64,000 bases of DNA from Vreelandella halophila. GTDB taxonomy: Bacteria > Pseudomonadota > Gammaproteobacteria > Pseudomonadales > Oleiphilaceae. Below the pieces are notes generated by a model. That model saw nothing but the letters and a program-made list of their open reading frames with translations. It had not been told where the DNA came from and did no database searches. The stretch is taken from contig NZ_WMEX01000005.1 of assembly GCF_009856365.1 (NCBI RefSeq), forward strand, positions 186,001-250,000, in the 5' to 3' direction. Shown in pieces: positions 16,425 to 26,229 of this stretch (position 1 is its first letter; each line of letters opens with the position of its first letter). The translations under genes and the position numbers were made by a program.

Positions 16425-18962
16425 ATGAGACAACAGAACCTGATCGTGATCGGTAACGGCATGGTCGGTCACCACTTCCTGGAGCAACTGGCTGAAAGCG
16501 GCCAGGCGGACGGCTTCCATGTGACCGTCCTGGGGGAAGAGCGGCACATCGCCTACGACCGCGTGCACCTGTCCGAGTACTTCCAGGGCAAATCCGCCGA
16601 TGACCTGGCGTTTTCCACGGCGGACCAGTATGCCCAGTGGGGGGTCGAGTTGCGGCTGAACACGGCGGCGACCGCCATTGACCGGGAGGCCCGCACGCTC
16701 ACCCTCGACAACGGCGAAACCCTGCCGTACGACAAGCTCGTGCTGGCCACCGGCTCCTATCCCTTCGTGCCCCCGATCGAGGGCAATGACCGGGAGGACT
16801 GCCTGGTCTATCGGACCCTGGACGACCTGGACGCCATCCGCGAGGCCGCTTCCCGGTCGAACACCGGTGTGGTGGTTGGCGGCGGCCTCCTGGGGTTGGA
16901 GGCCGCCAACGCCCTGCGCGAACTGGACCTGGACACGGCCGTGGTGGAATTCGCACCCCGGCTGATGCCGGTCCAGGTGGACGAAGAGGGCGGTGGCATC
17001 CTGCGCGAGAAGATCGAGGAACTGGGCGTGCAGGTGCTGACCGGCCGCGCGACCCAGCGCATCGAGGCGGGCACCAATGCCCGGCACCAGATGGTCTTCC
17101 AGGATGATCGGCTGCTGGAGACGGACCTGGTCGTATTCTCCGCCGGCATCCGTCCGCGCGATGAACTGGCGCGCGACGCGGGCCTGACCATGGGCGAACG
17201 CGGGGGCGTCGTGATTGACGATCACTGCCGCACCAGTGATCCCGACGTCCTCGCTATCGGGGAAGTGGCGCTGTGGAACGACAGCATCTTTGGCCTGGTC
17301 GGCCCCGGCTACCAGATGGCCAAGGCGGCACTGGACACCCTGACCGGGGGCGACCGGGCCTTCACCGGGGCGGACATGAGCACCAAGCTCAAGCTCATGG
17401 GCGTGGACGTGGGCGCCATCGGCGATGCCCACGGCAACCAGAACCCGGGGGCGCGCTTCTACCGCTACACCAACGGCATCGCCCAGGAATACCGCAAGCT
17501 GGTGGTCTCCGCCGATGGCAAGCAGCTCCTCGGCGCCATGCTGGTGGGCGACAACAGCTATTACGACACCCTGCTCCAGTACGCTCTGAACGGCCTGGAA
17601 CTGCCGGACAACCCGGAATCCCTGATCCTGCCGGCCAGTGAGGGTGGGGCGCCGGCACTGGGCGTGGATGCCCTGCCGGAAACCGCCGGCATCTGCTCCT
17701 GCCACAACGTCACCAAGGGCGACATCGTCCAGTACGTACACGACGGGTACACCTCGGTCGGGGACGTTAAGGCCGCGACCAAGGCGGGTACCGGCTGCGG
17801 TGGCTGCGCTGGCCAGCTCAAGGAGATCGTCGACCACGAGATGGCGGCGTTGGGTATGGAGGTGGACAACAGCGTCTGCGAGCACTTCCAGTACACGCGC
17901 CAGGAGCTCGAGCACATCATACGCGTCGAGGGCATCCATGATTTCCATACCCTGCTAAAGAATCACGGCCATGGCCTCGGCTGCGACATCTGCAAGCCGG
18001 CGGTGGCCTCGATCCTGGCATCCACCTGGAACGACTACGTGCTCAACCCGGAACACGTGGGTCTGCAGGACACCAACGACACTTTCCTCGCCAACATGCA
18101 GAAGGACGGGACCTTCTCCGTGGTGCCCCGTGTCGCCGGCGGTGAGATCACCCCGGATAAGCTGATCACTCTGGGCGAGGTGGCCAAGGAATTCGGCCTC
18201 TACACCAAGATCACCGGTGGCCAGCGCGTGGATCTGTTCGGTGCGAAGCTCAACGACCTCCCTTCAATCTGGCAACGCCTGGTGGATGCCGGCTTTGAGA
18301 CGGGCCACGCCTACGGCAAGGCCCTGCGGACCGTGAAGAGCTGCGTCGGCAGCACCTGGTGCCGTTACGGGGTGCAGGACAGCGTGCAGCTCGCCATCGA
18401 CCTGGAGCACCGCTACAAGGGCATCCGCGCCCCGCACAAGATCAAGTTCGGCGTCAGCGGCTGCACCCGTGAATGCGCCGAAGCCCAGAGCAAGGACTTC
18501 GGCGTGATCGCCACCGAGAATGGCTGGAACCTCTATGTGGCGGGCAACGGCGGCATGCGGCCGCGCCACGCCGATCTCTTTGCCCAGGACCTGGACACCG
18601 ACTCCCTCATCCGGTTCGTTGACCGGCTCATGATGCTCTACATCCGTACCGCGGACCGGCTGCAGCGCACCGCGCGCTGGCTGGAGAACCTGGAAGGCGG
18701 CCTGGATTACGTCTACGACGTGGTCGTCAACGACTCACTGGGCATCGCCGAGGACTTGGATAACCAGATGGCGCGGCTGATCGAGAACTACCAGTGCGAG
18801 TGGAAGACCACGCTGGAGGATCCGGACAAGCTCAAGCGCTTCCGCCAGATGATCAACGACGACGGCGACGACCCCTACGTGGTCTCGGTGGAGGAGCGCG
18901 AACAGCCGCGCCCCGCCACGGCCGAAGAGAAGCTGGAACGCATTCCGGCGGTATCCGTCTGA
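16425..18962 (+). CDS. nirB: Assimilatory nitrite reductase [NAD(P)H], large subunit
   Basis: Six-electron reduction of nitrite to ammonium in the cytoplasm. The 845 residues contain an FAD/NAD(P)H module (about 1-300), a BFD-like [2Fe-2S] domain (C424, C426, C458, C461), a second cysteine-bearing segment near residues 486-525, a ferredoxin-like half-domain, and the siroheme/4Fe-4S site with C640-x5-C646 and C680-x3-C684. Length and order are standard for NirB/NasD. GGAGG precedes the ATG. It follows the flavoprotein gene by 33 bases and precedes nirD by 11, consistent with one operon. Confidence 0.97.
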   Translation: MRQQNLIVIGNGMVGHHFLEQLAESGQADGFHVTVLGEERHIAYDRVHLSEYFQGKSADDLAFSTADQYAQWGVELRLNTAATAIDREARTLTLDNGETLPYDKLVLATGSYPFVPPIEGNDREDCLVYRTLDDLDAIREAASRSNTGVVVGGGLLGLEAANALRELDLDTAVVEFAPRLMPVQVDEEGGGILREKIEELGVQVLTGRATQRIEAGTNARHQMVFQDDRLLETDLVVFSAGIRPRDELARDAGLTMGERGGVVIDDHCRTSDPDVLAIGEVALWNDSIFGLVGPGYQMAKAALDTLTGGDRAFTGADMSTKLKLMGVDVGAIGDAHGNQNPGARFYRYTNGIAQEYRKLVVSADGKQLLGAMLVGDNSYYDTLLQYALNGLELPDNPESLILPASEGGAPALGVDALPETAGICSCHNVTKGDIVQYVHDGYTSVGDVKAATKAGTGCGGCAGQLKEIVDHEMAALGMEVDNSVCEHFQYTRQELEHIIRVEGIHDFHTLLKNHGHGLGCDICKPAVASILASTWNDYVLNPEHVGLQDTNDTFLANMQKDGTFSVVPRVAGGEITPDKLITLGEVAKEFGLYTKITGGQRVDLFGAKLNDLPSIWQRLVDAGFETGHAYGKALRTVKSCVGSTWCRYGVQDSVQLAIDLEHRYKGIRAPHKIKFGVSGCTRECAEAQSKDFGVIATENGWNLYVAGNGGMRPRHADLFAQDLDTDSLIRFVDRLMMLYIRTADRLQRTARWLENLEGGLDYVYDVVVNDSLGIAEDLDNQMARLIENYQCEWKTTLEDPDKLKRFRQMINDDGDDPYVVSVEEREQPRPATAEEKLERIPAVSV

Positions 18963-18973
18963 GGAGGATTCAC

Positions 18974-19339
18974 ATGACACAGCAGAATGAATGGACCCCT
19001 GTGGGCAGCAGGGCCGACCTGGTACCGGGCGCGGGCATCGGCGCGCGCTTCGGTGACCGCCAGGTGGCCATCTTCTACGTCCCTGAGCTGGAGCAGCCAC
19101 TTTTCGCGGTGGATAACTACTGCCCCATCTCCGGCGTGAACATCATTGCCCGGGGCATCGTGGGTGATGTGGAAGAAGAACCCGTGGTGGCGACGCCGCT
19201 GTATAAGAAACATTTCTCGCTGCTCGATGGGCGCTGTCTGGAGGACGACAGCCACCGGCTTCGGACCTACGCCGTGCGTCTGGAAGGAGACCAGCTGCAG
19301 CTCGCGCCGCGGGAGCAGGGGCAGGGCGCTGCGGCCTGA
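18974..19339 (+). CDS. nirD: Nitrite reductase small subunit
   Basis: Rieske-fold partner of NirB, 121 residues. The positions corresponding to Rieske ligands are not CxH/CxxH (NYCPISG and LYKKHFSL are seen), so it probably binds no iron-sulfur cluster, as is usual for bacterial NirD. Start ATG 18974 follows a GAGGAGG ribosome-binding site that overlaps the nirB stop. Confidence 0.93.
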   Translation: MTQQNEWTPVGSRADLVPGAGIGARFGDRQVAIFYVPELEQPLFAVDNYCPISGVNIIARGIVGDVEEEPVVATPLYKKHFSLLDGRCLEDDSHRLRTYAVRLEGDQLQLAPREQGQGAAA

Positions 19340-19405
19340 ATCCTGAACACCGGCCGGGGGCACGGATAGGATCCTGGCTTGCCGCGTGGCGGGGCGGGTG
19401 GAGAA

Positions 19406-19419
19406 TTGACGGAAATCAA
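19406..19419. promoter_or_regulatory. FNR/ANR-type site upstream of ompW
   Basis: TTGAC-GGAA-ATCAA matches the TTGAT-N4-ATCAA consensus at nine of ten fixed positions. It lies 85-98 bases before the ompW start in an AT-rich intergenic stretch, suggesting oxygen-dependent control. The rest of 19340-19503 shows no other clear element. Confidence 0.6.
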
Positions 19420-19503
19420 ATTCAAAATCAATGAGATAGATCAATCTTGTTTTGGGTTAACGGGCTTATGCTGGTTCCATAATCCAACGGCAGGAGCCCG
19501 ACC

Positions 19504-20157
19504 ATGAAATTGAACCCGATTCGCCAATCCCTAATCGCTGCCCTTTCCATCAGTGTCATTGGCGCAGCTGCCCCTGCTTTGGCCTACGACAAGGGTGACA
19601 CCATTGTCCGTGGCGGTATTGCCAGCGTGGTGCCCGGTGGCAGTTATTCCTCCGTCGCGGGAGGTAAATTTGATCTTCGCGCGGATTCAGACATCCAAGC
19701 GGGCGCCAGCATCAGCTATATGATGACGGACAACATGAGTGTGAACCTGCTGGCTGCCACGCCTTTTGAGCATGATATTGAAGCGAGTGGCGGCACCAAC
19801 ATCGGGTCCACCAAGCATCTGCCTCCGACGGTGACGGTTTCCTGGTTCCCGCTGGCCGGCCAGGATCTTGGGTTTAAGCCCTATGTTGGGGCAGGCGTGA
19901 ACTATACAACGTTCTGGGATGAAAAACTGAACAGTACTGGTAAAGGTGCAACTAAAGCGCAGAATCTGAGCCTGGACGATTCTGTTGGTCTCGCTGCCCA
20001 GGTAGGTGTAGATGTACCCCTCGATGAAAACTGGAGTGTTGGTGCAGCAGCCTATTATGCGAATATTGAGACGGATGCGGAACTTGATGGTAACGGCATC
20101 GGTACGGTGGAGATTGATCCCATGATCTACCGCCTGCACGTCGGCTACAGCTTCTGA
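19504..20157 (+). CDS. ompW: OmpW family outer-membrane beta-barrel protein
   Basis: Small eight-stranded outer-membrane porin of 217 residues. A signal peptide covers residues 1 to about 27 (cleaving after ALA). The mature part alternates polar and aromatic residues and ends in a C-terminal phenylalanine (HVGYSF), the outer-membrane insertion signal. FKPYVGAGVNYTTFW near residues 120-135 is typical of OmpW. OmpW genes in other gammaproteobacteria are FNR-controlled, which agrees with the site at 19406. Codon use is more AT-rich than in neighbouring genes, perhaps from high expression or transfer. Confidence 0.9.
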   Translation: MKLNPIRQSLIAALSISVIGAAAPALAYDKGDTIVRGGIASVVPGGSYSSVAGGKFDLRADSDIQAGASISYMMTDNMSVNLLAATPFEHDIEASGGTNIGSTKHLPPTVTVSWFPLAGQDLGFKPYVGAGVNYTTFWDEKLNSTGKGATKAQNLSLDDSVGLAAQVGVDVPLDENWSVGAAAYYANIETDAELDGNGIGTVEIDPMIYRLHVGYSF

Positions 20158-20171
20158 ACCCAGTGACTCTG

Positions 20172-20199
20172 CGAGCGGGCGTCAATTGGCGTCCGTTCG
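20172..20199 (+). terminator. Terminator after ompW
   Basis: CGAGCGGGCGTC and GGCGTCCGTTCG pair over 12 positions (three G-U) around an AATT loop, followed by a pyrimidine-rich tract. It lies 15 bases after the ompW stop. The rest of 20200-20340 presumably holds the lemA promoter; I see no specific site. Confidence 0.6.
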
Positions 20200-20340
20200 A
20201 GTCCTTTCCTGATTGTTCCTGTCTATTCTTCTCCCCAAGCTGTTATCCACTGATTCCGAAACCGCCCCTGATTACTGGCGTTATCGTGACTTTTCCTCTT
20301 TAATCCTGCTCAGTATCCGGACCTGAAGAGGATTGAGCGT

Positions 20341-20934
20341 ATGGACACAACCACCCTGATCGGCCTGGCGGTGATCGTCCTGATCGTCGGCTATGCCATC
20401 GTCATTTACAACCATCTGGTCACGCTGAAGAACCGCTTCAAGAATGCCTTTGCGCAGATTGATGTCCAGCTCAAGCGTCGGCATGACCTGATCCCCAATC
20501 TGGTGGAAACCGCCCAGGGCTATCTGACTCATGAGCGCGAGACGCTGGCCCGGGTGACCGAAGCCCGCACCGGGGCGATGCAGGCCCAGGAAAATGCCCG
20601 GAAAGATCCCGGGGACGGACAGAAGATGAACAACCTGGCCAATGCCGAGAACATGCTCACCAAGGCCCTTGGCGGTTTCAATGCGGTGATGGAGAACTAC
20701 CCGGACCTCAAGGCCAACGAGACCATGCTGCAGCTTATGGAGGAGCTGTCCTCCACCGAGAACCGCGTGGCCTTTGCTCGTCAGTCGTTCAATGACTCCG
20801 TGATGGACTACAACACCTACCGTGAGAAGTTCCCCAACAACTTCATGTCGGGTTTTTTCGCCTTCAAGCCCGCCGGGCTGCTGGAGTTTGATACCGAGGC
20901 GCTGAGCGAGCCGCCCTCCGCCTCATTCAGCTGA
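20341..20934 (+). CDS. lemA: LemA family membrane protein
   Basis: LemA-type protein of 197 residues: one N-terminal TM (about 5-25), then a long helical bundle facing the cytoplasm or periplasm. The conserved stretch NRFKNAFAQIDVQLKRRHDL is at residues 31-50, and SFNDSVMDYNTYREKFP near 160-177. Its biochemical role is unsettled. It is 13 bases upstream of an M48 protease gene, a frequent LemA partnership that suggests a membrane proteostasis function. Confidence 0.93.
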   Translation: MDTTTLIGLAVIVLIVGYAIVIYNHLVTLKNRFKNAFAQIDVQLKRRHDLIPNLVETAQGYLTHERETLARVTEARTGAMQAQENARKDPGDGQKMNNLANAENMLTKALGGFNAVMENYPDLKANETMLQLMEELSSTENRVAFARQSFNDSVMDYNTYREKFPNNFMSGFFAFKPAGLLEFDTEALSEPPSASFS

Positions 20935-20947
20935 GGGGGCGGCTGCC

Positions 20948-22876
20948 ATGCGTTTCTTCGAACGCCAGGACCGGGCCCGGCGCCAGTCGCTGGTCCTGAT
21001 TCTGCTGTTCCTGCTGGCCGTGAGCCTGATCATCCTCGCGGTCTCGGCGGTGCTCTACGGCTTCTACGTTTTCTGGGTCCACTACCCGGTGCCGTTCCTG
21101 GACTGGCTCCTCTCGGAGCCCGGCTGGGCCGTGACCGGTACAGTGGCGGCCATTGTCGCCATGGGGTCACTCTACCGTTACGCGGATCTGCGTCGCGGCG
21201 GGGAACGGGTGGCGCGCATGGCGGGTGCCCGTCCGGTTCCCGCTGATACGGCAGAGAAGGGAGAGCGTCAGCTGCGCAATGTTACCGAGGAGATGGCCCT
21301 TGCCAGCGGGGTCACCGTCCCGCAGCTGTTCGTGATGGACCAGGAGGCGGCCATCAACGCCTTCGTGGCCGGTTATCAGCCCAATGAGGCGGTGCTGGTG
21401 GTGACCCGGGGCACTCTGGATGAGCTCAGCCGCGATGAGCTGCAAGGCGTCGTGGCCCATGAATTCAGCCATATTCTCAACGGCGACATGCGCATCAACG
21501 TGCGGCTCATCTCGATGCTGGCGGGTATTCTGCTGATCGGCCAGCTGGGCCAGTACCTGGTGCGGTTCGGCATCTGGGGCTGGAGCGGTTACCATCACCG
21601 GCGCCGCTACGATGGCGCTCTCGTACTCGCGGGCGCCGTGCTGGTGATTGTGGGCTACGTCGGGCTTTTCATGGGGCGGGTTATCAAGTCGGCGGTCTCG
21701 CGCCAGCGCGAATACCTGGCGGATGCCGCCGCCGTGCAGTTCACCCGCAATCCTGAGGGCATCGGAGGGGCGCTGTACCGGATCGGCGTGGCTGCTTCCG
21801 GATCGCGGCTCAGAGCCACCAGTCATGCGGAAGACCTGAACCACCTGTGCTTCGGGGAAAGCGTCTCTCTGGCGCGCCTTCTGGCTTCCCATCCTCCGAT
21901 TGAGGACCGGCTTAACGCCATCGATGAGACCCTGCTGGTGCGCATGAAATCCCGGGATCGCAAGGCTGCCCGGGAACAGGGTGAGGCGCCGCCCACGGCA
22001 GCCAACGAGGCAGCAGCGGCCATGGGGTTCTCGGGTGCGGGCGGTCTCGAGATCGGCAGTGGTGCCGCCTCGGTGGGGGCGCTCAGTGAGTCCGGGACCT
22101 GCCATGTCCGCTCACTGCTTGCCGCGCTGCCCGGCGGCCTGAACCAGCAGCTGCATGGGGCCGAGGGGGCAGTCCACCTGTGTCTGGCGCTGGCGCTGGA
22201 AGAGGCGGACCACGGCGCCTTGGATCAGTGGCTCCCGGAGCTGGAGCCGGTGGGTGCCGTAGCGATTGACCCACTCCTGGTGCGCCAGATGATCCAGACG
22301 CTGCGTGATCTGGGCCCGGCCTACCGGGTGCCGCTGGTCGAGCTGTCACTGCCGGCATTGCGGGAGCTGGAGACACCGGCGAAAGGCCAGTTACTGCGGG
22401 ACATGGAACAGCTGATCCGCGAGGACCGTGGCGCCCGCCTGCACGACATCGCCATCCTGGGCTTCCTCAAACATCATCTCGGCAAAAGAGCGGGTCGCAA
22501 CCGGAAGGTGGTCCACCGTCGCTACGGGGCGGTAATGCCGGACATCCGCCGGCTGTTGTGGCTGATGGCATCGGCGGGTACACGCGCCGATCCGGAGCCC
22601 CTGTACCGGGAGGCCATGGCGGGATTCGAAACGGAGGCCAGGCGGCCTTCCGGCGAGGGCACCAGCGCCCGCAAGCTGCTTCAGTCACTGGGGCGGCTGG
22701 ACGGGCTGCCGGCGATGCTCAAGCCCGCCATCATTGATGCCTGTGTTCACTGCATCCAGGAAGACGGGCGTGTCAGCCCGCGTGAGTATGAGCTGCTGCG
22801 CATCATCGCCGATCAGCTGGACTGCCCCATGCCGCCGCTGCCCAAGTCCGGGGATAACACCCCGGAGGAAGACTGA
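20948..22876 (+). CDS. M48 family (HtpX-like) membrane zinc metalloprotease with long C-terminal extension
   Basis: Membrane protease of 642 residues. TM segments lie at about 16-40 and 58-75, with a further pair near 195-215 and 220-245. The zinc site is H171-E-F-S-H175 (HEFSH), with the third ligand probably in the later REYLADAAAVQF helix (about 257-268). HtpX itself ends near 290-300 residues; here another 300 or more residues follow. The end (about 595-640, ACVHCIQEDGRVSPREYELLR) resembles a TerB-like helical module. It pairs with lemA and converges head-to-head on sqr with no gap. Confidence 0.88.
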   Translation: MRFFERQDRARRQSLVLILLFLLAVSLIILAVSAVLYGFYVFWVHYPVPFLDWLLSEPGWAVTGTVAAIVAMGSLYRYADLRRGGERVARMAGARPVPADTAEKGERQLRNVTEEMALASGVTVPQLFVMDQEAAINAFVAGYQPNEAVLVVTRGTLDELSRDELQGVVAHEFSHILNGDMRINVRLISMLAGILLIGQLGQYLVRFGIWGWSGYHHRRRYDGALVLAGAVLVIVGYVGLFMGRVIKSAVSRQREYLADAAAVQFTRNPEGIGGALYRIGVAASGSRLRATSHAEDLNHLCFGESVSLARLLASHPPIEDRLNAIDETLLVRMKSRDRKAAREQGEAPPTAANEAAAAMGFSGAGGLEIGSGAASVGALSESGTCHVRSLLAALPGGLNQQLHGAEGAVHLCLALALEEADHGALDQWLPELEPVGAVAIDPLLVRQMIQTLRDLGPAYRVPLVELSLPALRELETPAKGQLLRDMEQLIREDRGARLHDIAILGFLKHHLGKRAGRNRKVVHRRYGAVMPDIRRLLWLMASAGTRADPEPLYREAMAGFETEARRPSGEGTSARKLLQSLGRLDGLPAMLKPAIIDACVHCIQEDGRVSPREYELLRIIADQLDCPMPPLPKSGDNTPEED

Positions 22877-24121
22877 TCAGCCGGTTTTCAGGGGCTTGTG
22901 GGCAATGTCGGGCTCCTTGCCCTTAAGCATCTGGTTCCAGTAGAACGGCGGAAGCAGGTGCTTCTTGACCACCCAGTAGAACCGGGATTCCTTGAAGGGG
23001 CTCAGGGGCAGCGTAGGGGTCACGACACCGTCGTACATGAACTCGGCCAGCATCACCTTGCCGTAGGCGGTGACCAGTGGGCACGAGGTGTAGCCGTCGT
23101 ACTGGGCGTCCAGTGCCTGCCCGTCCAGGCGCGCCAGCAGATTGCGCACTGTGACCGGAGCCTGCTTGCGCACGGCTGCGGCGGTCTTGGAGGTGGGCAG
23201 GGAGCTGGCATCGCCCAGTGAGAAGACGTTGGGGTAGCGGGTGTGCTGTGTGGTGCCCTTGTCCACGTCCACCCAGCCGTCGGCATTGGCCAGCGGGCTC
23301 TGTTTCACGAAGTCGGGTGAGGTCTGATGCGGTGTCACGTGTAGCAGGTCGTAGGGCTGTTCCACCTCGGTGGTTTCCCCGTTGGCGTCCTTGGTGGCGA
23401 AGCGGGCCACCTTGCGCTCGGCATCAATGGCAACCAGGTCATGGCCCAGGTTGACGCCGATGCCGTAGCGGTCCATCACCTTCTGCAGGTGGGGCACGAA
23501 GTCCGGCACGCTGAACAGGGCGCCGGCGCCACTGTAGAACTGCAGGTTGCTTTCGGGGGCCAGGTCGTTCCGGCGCAGGTGATCCGCGGCCAGGTAGGCG
23601 ATCTTCTGTGGCGCGCCGGCGCATTTCAGCGGGGGCGGCGGCTGGGTGAAGATAGCGTTGCCGCCCCGGAACTGGCGCAGGCATTCCCAGGTGTAGGGTG
23701 CCGTCTCCGGACTGTAGTTGCTGCACACGCCGTTGCTCCCCAGAGCTTCACGCAACCCTTCCACGCGATCCCAGTCCAGCTTGATGCCGGGGGCGACGAC
23801 CAGGTGCTCATACTGCACCTGGCGGCCGTCCTCAAGTGTGAGCTGGTTGCTGTCCGGCTCGAACGTGGCCACGCCGGCGTGGATCCAGGTGGCCGTTTCC
23901 GGCAGTGTTTCCTTCTGGGCCCGCCGGGTGCTGTCCATGTCATAGGTGCCGCCGCCGACCAGCGTGAATGCCGGCTGGTAGTAGTGGACTTCCGAGGGTT
24001 CCACCACGGCCACATCCAGTTCCGGACGCTGGCGTAGCAGGGAAGCGGCCACCGTGGTGCCGGCAGTGCCACCGCCGACGATGACCACCTGATGGCTGGG
24101 GGACTGGGAGGAAGCGTTCAT
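22877..24121 (-). CDS. sqr: Sulfide:quinone oxidoreductase, type II (SQOR-like)
   Basis: Membrane-associated flavoenzyme oxidising sulfide and passing electrons to quinone. The 414 residues start with the FAD motif GGGTAG (16-21). Cysteines C133, C167 (KCAGAPQK) and C347 (YTSCPLV) are present; the last two are in the contexts of the redox cysteines of the mitochondrial-type enzyme. LLHVTP and GDASSLPTSKTAAAVRKQ also match type II SQR. The ATG at 24121 fits homology; an upstream in-frame extension of about 148 codons does not resemble SQR. The flanking AT-rich region probably contains promoters for both sqr and ubiU. Confidence 0.93.
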   Translation of the reverse strand: MNASSQSPSHQVVIVGGGTAGTTVAASLLRQRPELDVAVVEPSEVHYYQPAFTLVGGGTYDMDSTRRAQKETLPETATWIHAGVATFEPDSNQLTLEDGRQVQYEHLVVAPGIKLDWDRVEGLREALGSNGVCSNYSPETAPYTWECLRQFRGGNAIFTQPPPPLKCAGAPQKIAYLAADHLRRNDLAPESNLQFYSGAGALFSVPDFVPHLQKVMDRYGIGVNLGHDLVAIDAERKVARFATKDANGETTEVEQPYDLLHVTPHQTSPDFVKQSPLANADGWVDVDKGTTQHTRYPNVFSLGDASSLPTSKTAAAVRKQAPVTVRNLLARLDGQALDAQYDGYTSCPLVTAYGKVMLAEFMYDGVVTPTLPLSPFKESRFYWVVKKHLLPPFYWNQMLKGKEPDIAHKPLKTG

Positions 24122-24198
24122 GGGGCCTCTCACTCTGGTTCTGGCTAATAATGCGTTGGAATTGCTGCTTATGGTAACGCGTTTTATGAGATCATAAT

Positions 24199-24212
24199 TT
24201 GATAAAAACAAA
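24199..24212. promoter_or_regulatory. Imperfect FNR-like site between sqr and ubiU
   Basis: TTGAT-AAAA-ACAAA has a perfect left half and three of five bases in the right half of an FNR box. It lies in the AT-rich 216-base gap between two divergent genes whose products suit low oxygen. The same spot contains the palindrome ATCA-TAATT-TGAT (24191-24203). Nothing else in 24122-24337 is recognisable. Confidence 0.35.
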
Positions 24213-24337
24213 ATTGTAAGTCTTTTTTGGAATATAAAAATCAGACAAGTGCATGGCGGGGACAGTTGACGGATTCGGTGGCGGGAGCGCGCGGGTAGCG
24301 GGATCATACCCGTCGCCGTCAGCCACCGGAGGCTCCC

Positions 24338-25333
24338 ATGGAACTCGTCTGCCCGGCGGGCAGCCTGCCCGCTCTCAAGGCGGCTGTTGATGCGGGAGCG
24401 GATGCCGTCTACATCGGCTTCCGCGACCACACCAACGCCCGCCAGTTCGCCGGCCTCAACTTCACCGAAAAGCGCATGCGCGAGGGAATGGAGTACGCCC
24501 GCCAACGTGGCACACGCGTTTTCTGTGCCCTCAACACTTACCCGCAGCCCGCGGGCTGGAAGCACTGGACGTCAACGCTGGACCGGGCGGCGGACCTGGG
24601 GTTTGATGCCCTGATCCTGGCGGATATGGGGCTGCTGGACCATGCGGCCCGTCACCATCCCGGGATTCCGCGCCATCTTTCCGTACAGGGCTCGGCCACC
24701 AGCCATGAAGCACTGCGGTTCTATCACCGGGAGTTCGGTATCAGCCGCGCCGTGCTCCCCAGGGTCCTGTCCATGGATCAGGTGCGGCAGGTGGCCGGGC
24801 ATTCCCCGGTGGAACTGGAAGTGTTCGCTTTCGGCAGTCTCTGCATCATGGCCGAGGGGCGCTGTTATCTGTCTTCCTATCTGACCGACGAGTCCCCGAA
24901 TACCTGTGGTGCCTGTTCACCCGCAAAGGCCGTGCGCTGGGAGGAGAAGGGCGATGATCTGGAGGCCCGGCTCAACGGGGTACTGATCGACCGTTTCGCC
25001 GGTGATGAGCAGGCGGGCTACCCGACCCTGTGCAAGGGGCGCTTTGAAGTGGAGGGGGCCGTCTACCACGCCATTGAGGAACCCACCAGTCTCAACACCA
25101 TGGATCTGCTTCCGGAGCTGCACCGCCTTGGTGTTTCCGCCGTCAAGATCGAAGGGCGGCAGCGCAGCCCCGCCTACAGCGGTCAGGTGGCCGGAACCTG
25201 GCGGGCGGCGATCGACCGCGTGAAAGCGGATCCCGAGACCTTTGAACCCGCCCCGGAATGGCAGCGCACGCTGGGCGACCTGTCCGAGGGTGGGCAGACC
25301 ACACTGGGCGCATGGACCCGGAGCTGGAAATGA
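24338..25333 (+). CDS. ubiU: UbiU, O2-independent ubiquinone hydroxylation protein (U32 family)
   Basis: Forms a complex with UbiV that hydroxylates ubiquinone precursors without oxygen. The 331 residues have the U32 opening ([20 protein letters not shown]) and the four cysteines that ligate the 4Fe-4S cluster in E. coli UbiU at identical positions: C169, C176, C193 and C232. This positional identity makes the assignment strong. The stop overlaps the ubiV start (ATGA), and ubiT follows in the same way, so all three form one operon. Confidence 0.95.
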   Translation: MELVCPAGSLPALKAAVDAGADAVYIGFRDHTNARQFAGLNFTEKRMREGMEYARQRGTRVFCALNTYPQPAGWKHWTSTLDRAADLGFDALILADMGLLDHAARHHPGIPRHLSVQGSATSHEALRFYHREFGISRAVLPRVLSMDQVRQVAGHSPVELEVFAFGSLCIMAEGRCYLSSYLTDESPNTCGACSPAKAVRWEEKGDDLEARLNGVLIDRFAGDEQAGYPTLCKGRFEVEGAVYHAIEEPTSLNTMDLLPELHRLGVSAVKIEGRQRSPAYSGQVAGTWRAAIDRVKADPETFEPAPEWQRTLGDLSEGGQTTLGAWTRSWK

Positions 25334-26229
25334 CGATGAAACTCTCACTGGGGCCGATTCTCTGGTACTGGCCCCGCCAGGATGTGCTCAACTTCTACGC
25401 CGAAGCGGCCGAATGGCCGGTGGAGACCATCTATCTCGGCGAGGTGGTGTGTTCCCGCCGCCGGGACATGAAGGTGGCGGACTGGATGGATCTGGCCCGC
25501 GATCTGCGCGACTGCGGCAAGGAGGTGGTGCTTTCGAGCCAGACGTTGATCGAATCCGAAGCGGACCTGCGCACCCTGCGCCGCATCCGGGACAACGGCG
25601 AATTCCTGGTCGAGGCCAACGATCAGAGTGCGCTGAACATGGTGATCGAGGCCGGCCTGCCGTTCGTCACTGGCCCCTCCATGAACGTCTACAATCCCGC
25701 AACACTGCGGGTTCTGCTGCGCCGGGGCCTGCAGCGCTGGTGCCTGCCAGTGGAACTGAGCCGCGATACGCTCGCCGACATGCAGACCACGCTGTATGAG
25801 CAGTCCCTGCATGCGCCGGTGGAAGTCTTCGCCTGGGGCTTTCTGCCACTGGCCTGGTCCTCACGCTGCTTCACCGCACGCTACTACGGCAAGCCCAAGG
25901 ACCGCTGCGAGTTCGTCTGTCAGCAGCATCCGGACGGGTTGGCTCTCAGGTCCCGGGAGCATCAGGATGTTTTCCGGCTCAATGGCACCAGCACCCTGTC
26001 CGGCGCCCGCTATGACCTGATGCGGGAGCTGCCGGACATGCAGCGGCTGGGCGTGGACGCCGTGCGCTTGAGCCCGGAGCACGAAGGTATGGCGGAGGTC
26101 GTGGCACGTTTCGACCGGGCGCGTCAGGGAGACATGCCAGAGCGTCATCCGCTTCACCTGGCGGAGGCGCCCCCCTGTGACGGCTACTGGTATGGCCGGC
26201 CGGGCATGGACTGGAGTCAGACCCCATGA
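25330..26229 (+). CDS. ubiV: UbiV, O2-independent ubiquinone hydroxylation protein (U32 family)
   Basis: Partner of UbiU, also with a 4Fe-4S cluster. It opens [13 protein letters not shown], matching E. coli UbiV MKYSLGPVLWYWP. The first cysteine ligand is in [10 protein letters not shown] (C39 if the second ATG at 25336 is used, as in E. coli), and the other three are in [24 protein letters not shown] 25330 overlaps the ubiU stop and has GGAG seven bases upstream; 25336 is the alternative. Length is 299 or 297 residues. Confidence 0.95.
   Translation: MTMKLSLGPILWYWPRQDVLNFYAEAAEWPVETIYLGEVVCSRRRDMKVADWMDLARDLRDCGKEVVLSSQTLIESEADLRTLRRIRDNGEFLVEANDQSALNMVIEAGLPFVTGPSMNVYNPATLRVLLRRGLQRWCLPVELSRDTLADMQTTLYEQSLHAPVEVFAWGFLPLAWSSRCFTARYYGKPKDRCEFVCQQHPDGLALRSREHQDVFRLNGTSTLSGARYDLMRELPDMQRLGVDAVRLSPEHEGMAEVVARFDRARQGDMPERHPLHLAEAPPCDGYWYGRPGMDWSQTP

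Noticed and set aside
15096-17948. Open frame of 950 codons on the minus strand opposite the flavoprotein and nirB genes
   Set aside because: It lies antisense to two well-supported genes, has no recognisable motif, and is explained by high GC in codon third positions.
24122-24565. N-terminal extension of sqr
   Set aside because: The extra residues overlap the AT-rich promoter region and the ubiU start and do not resemble SQR.
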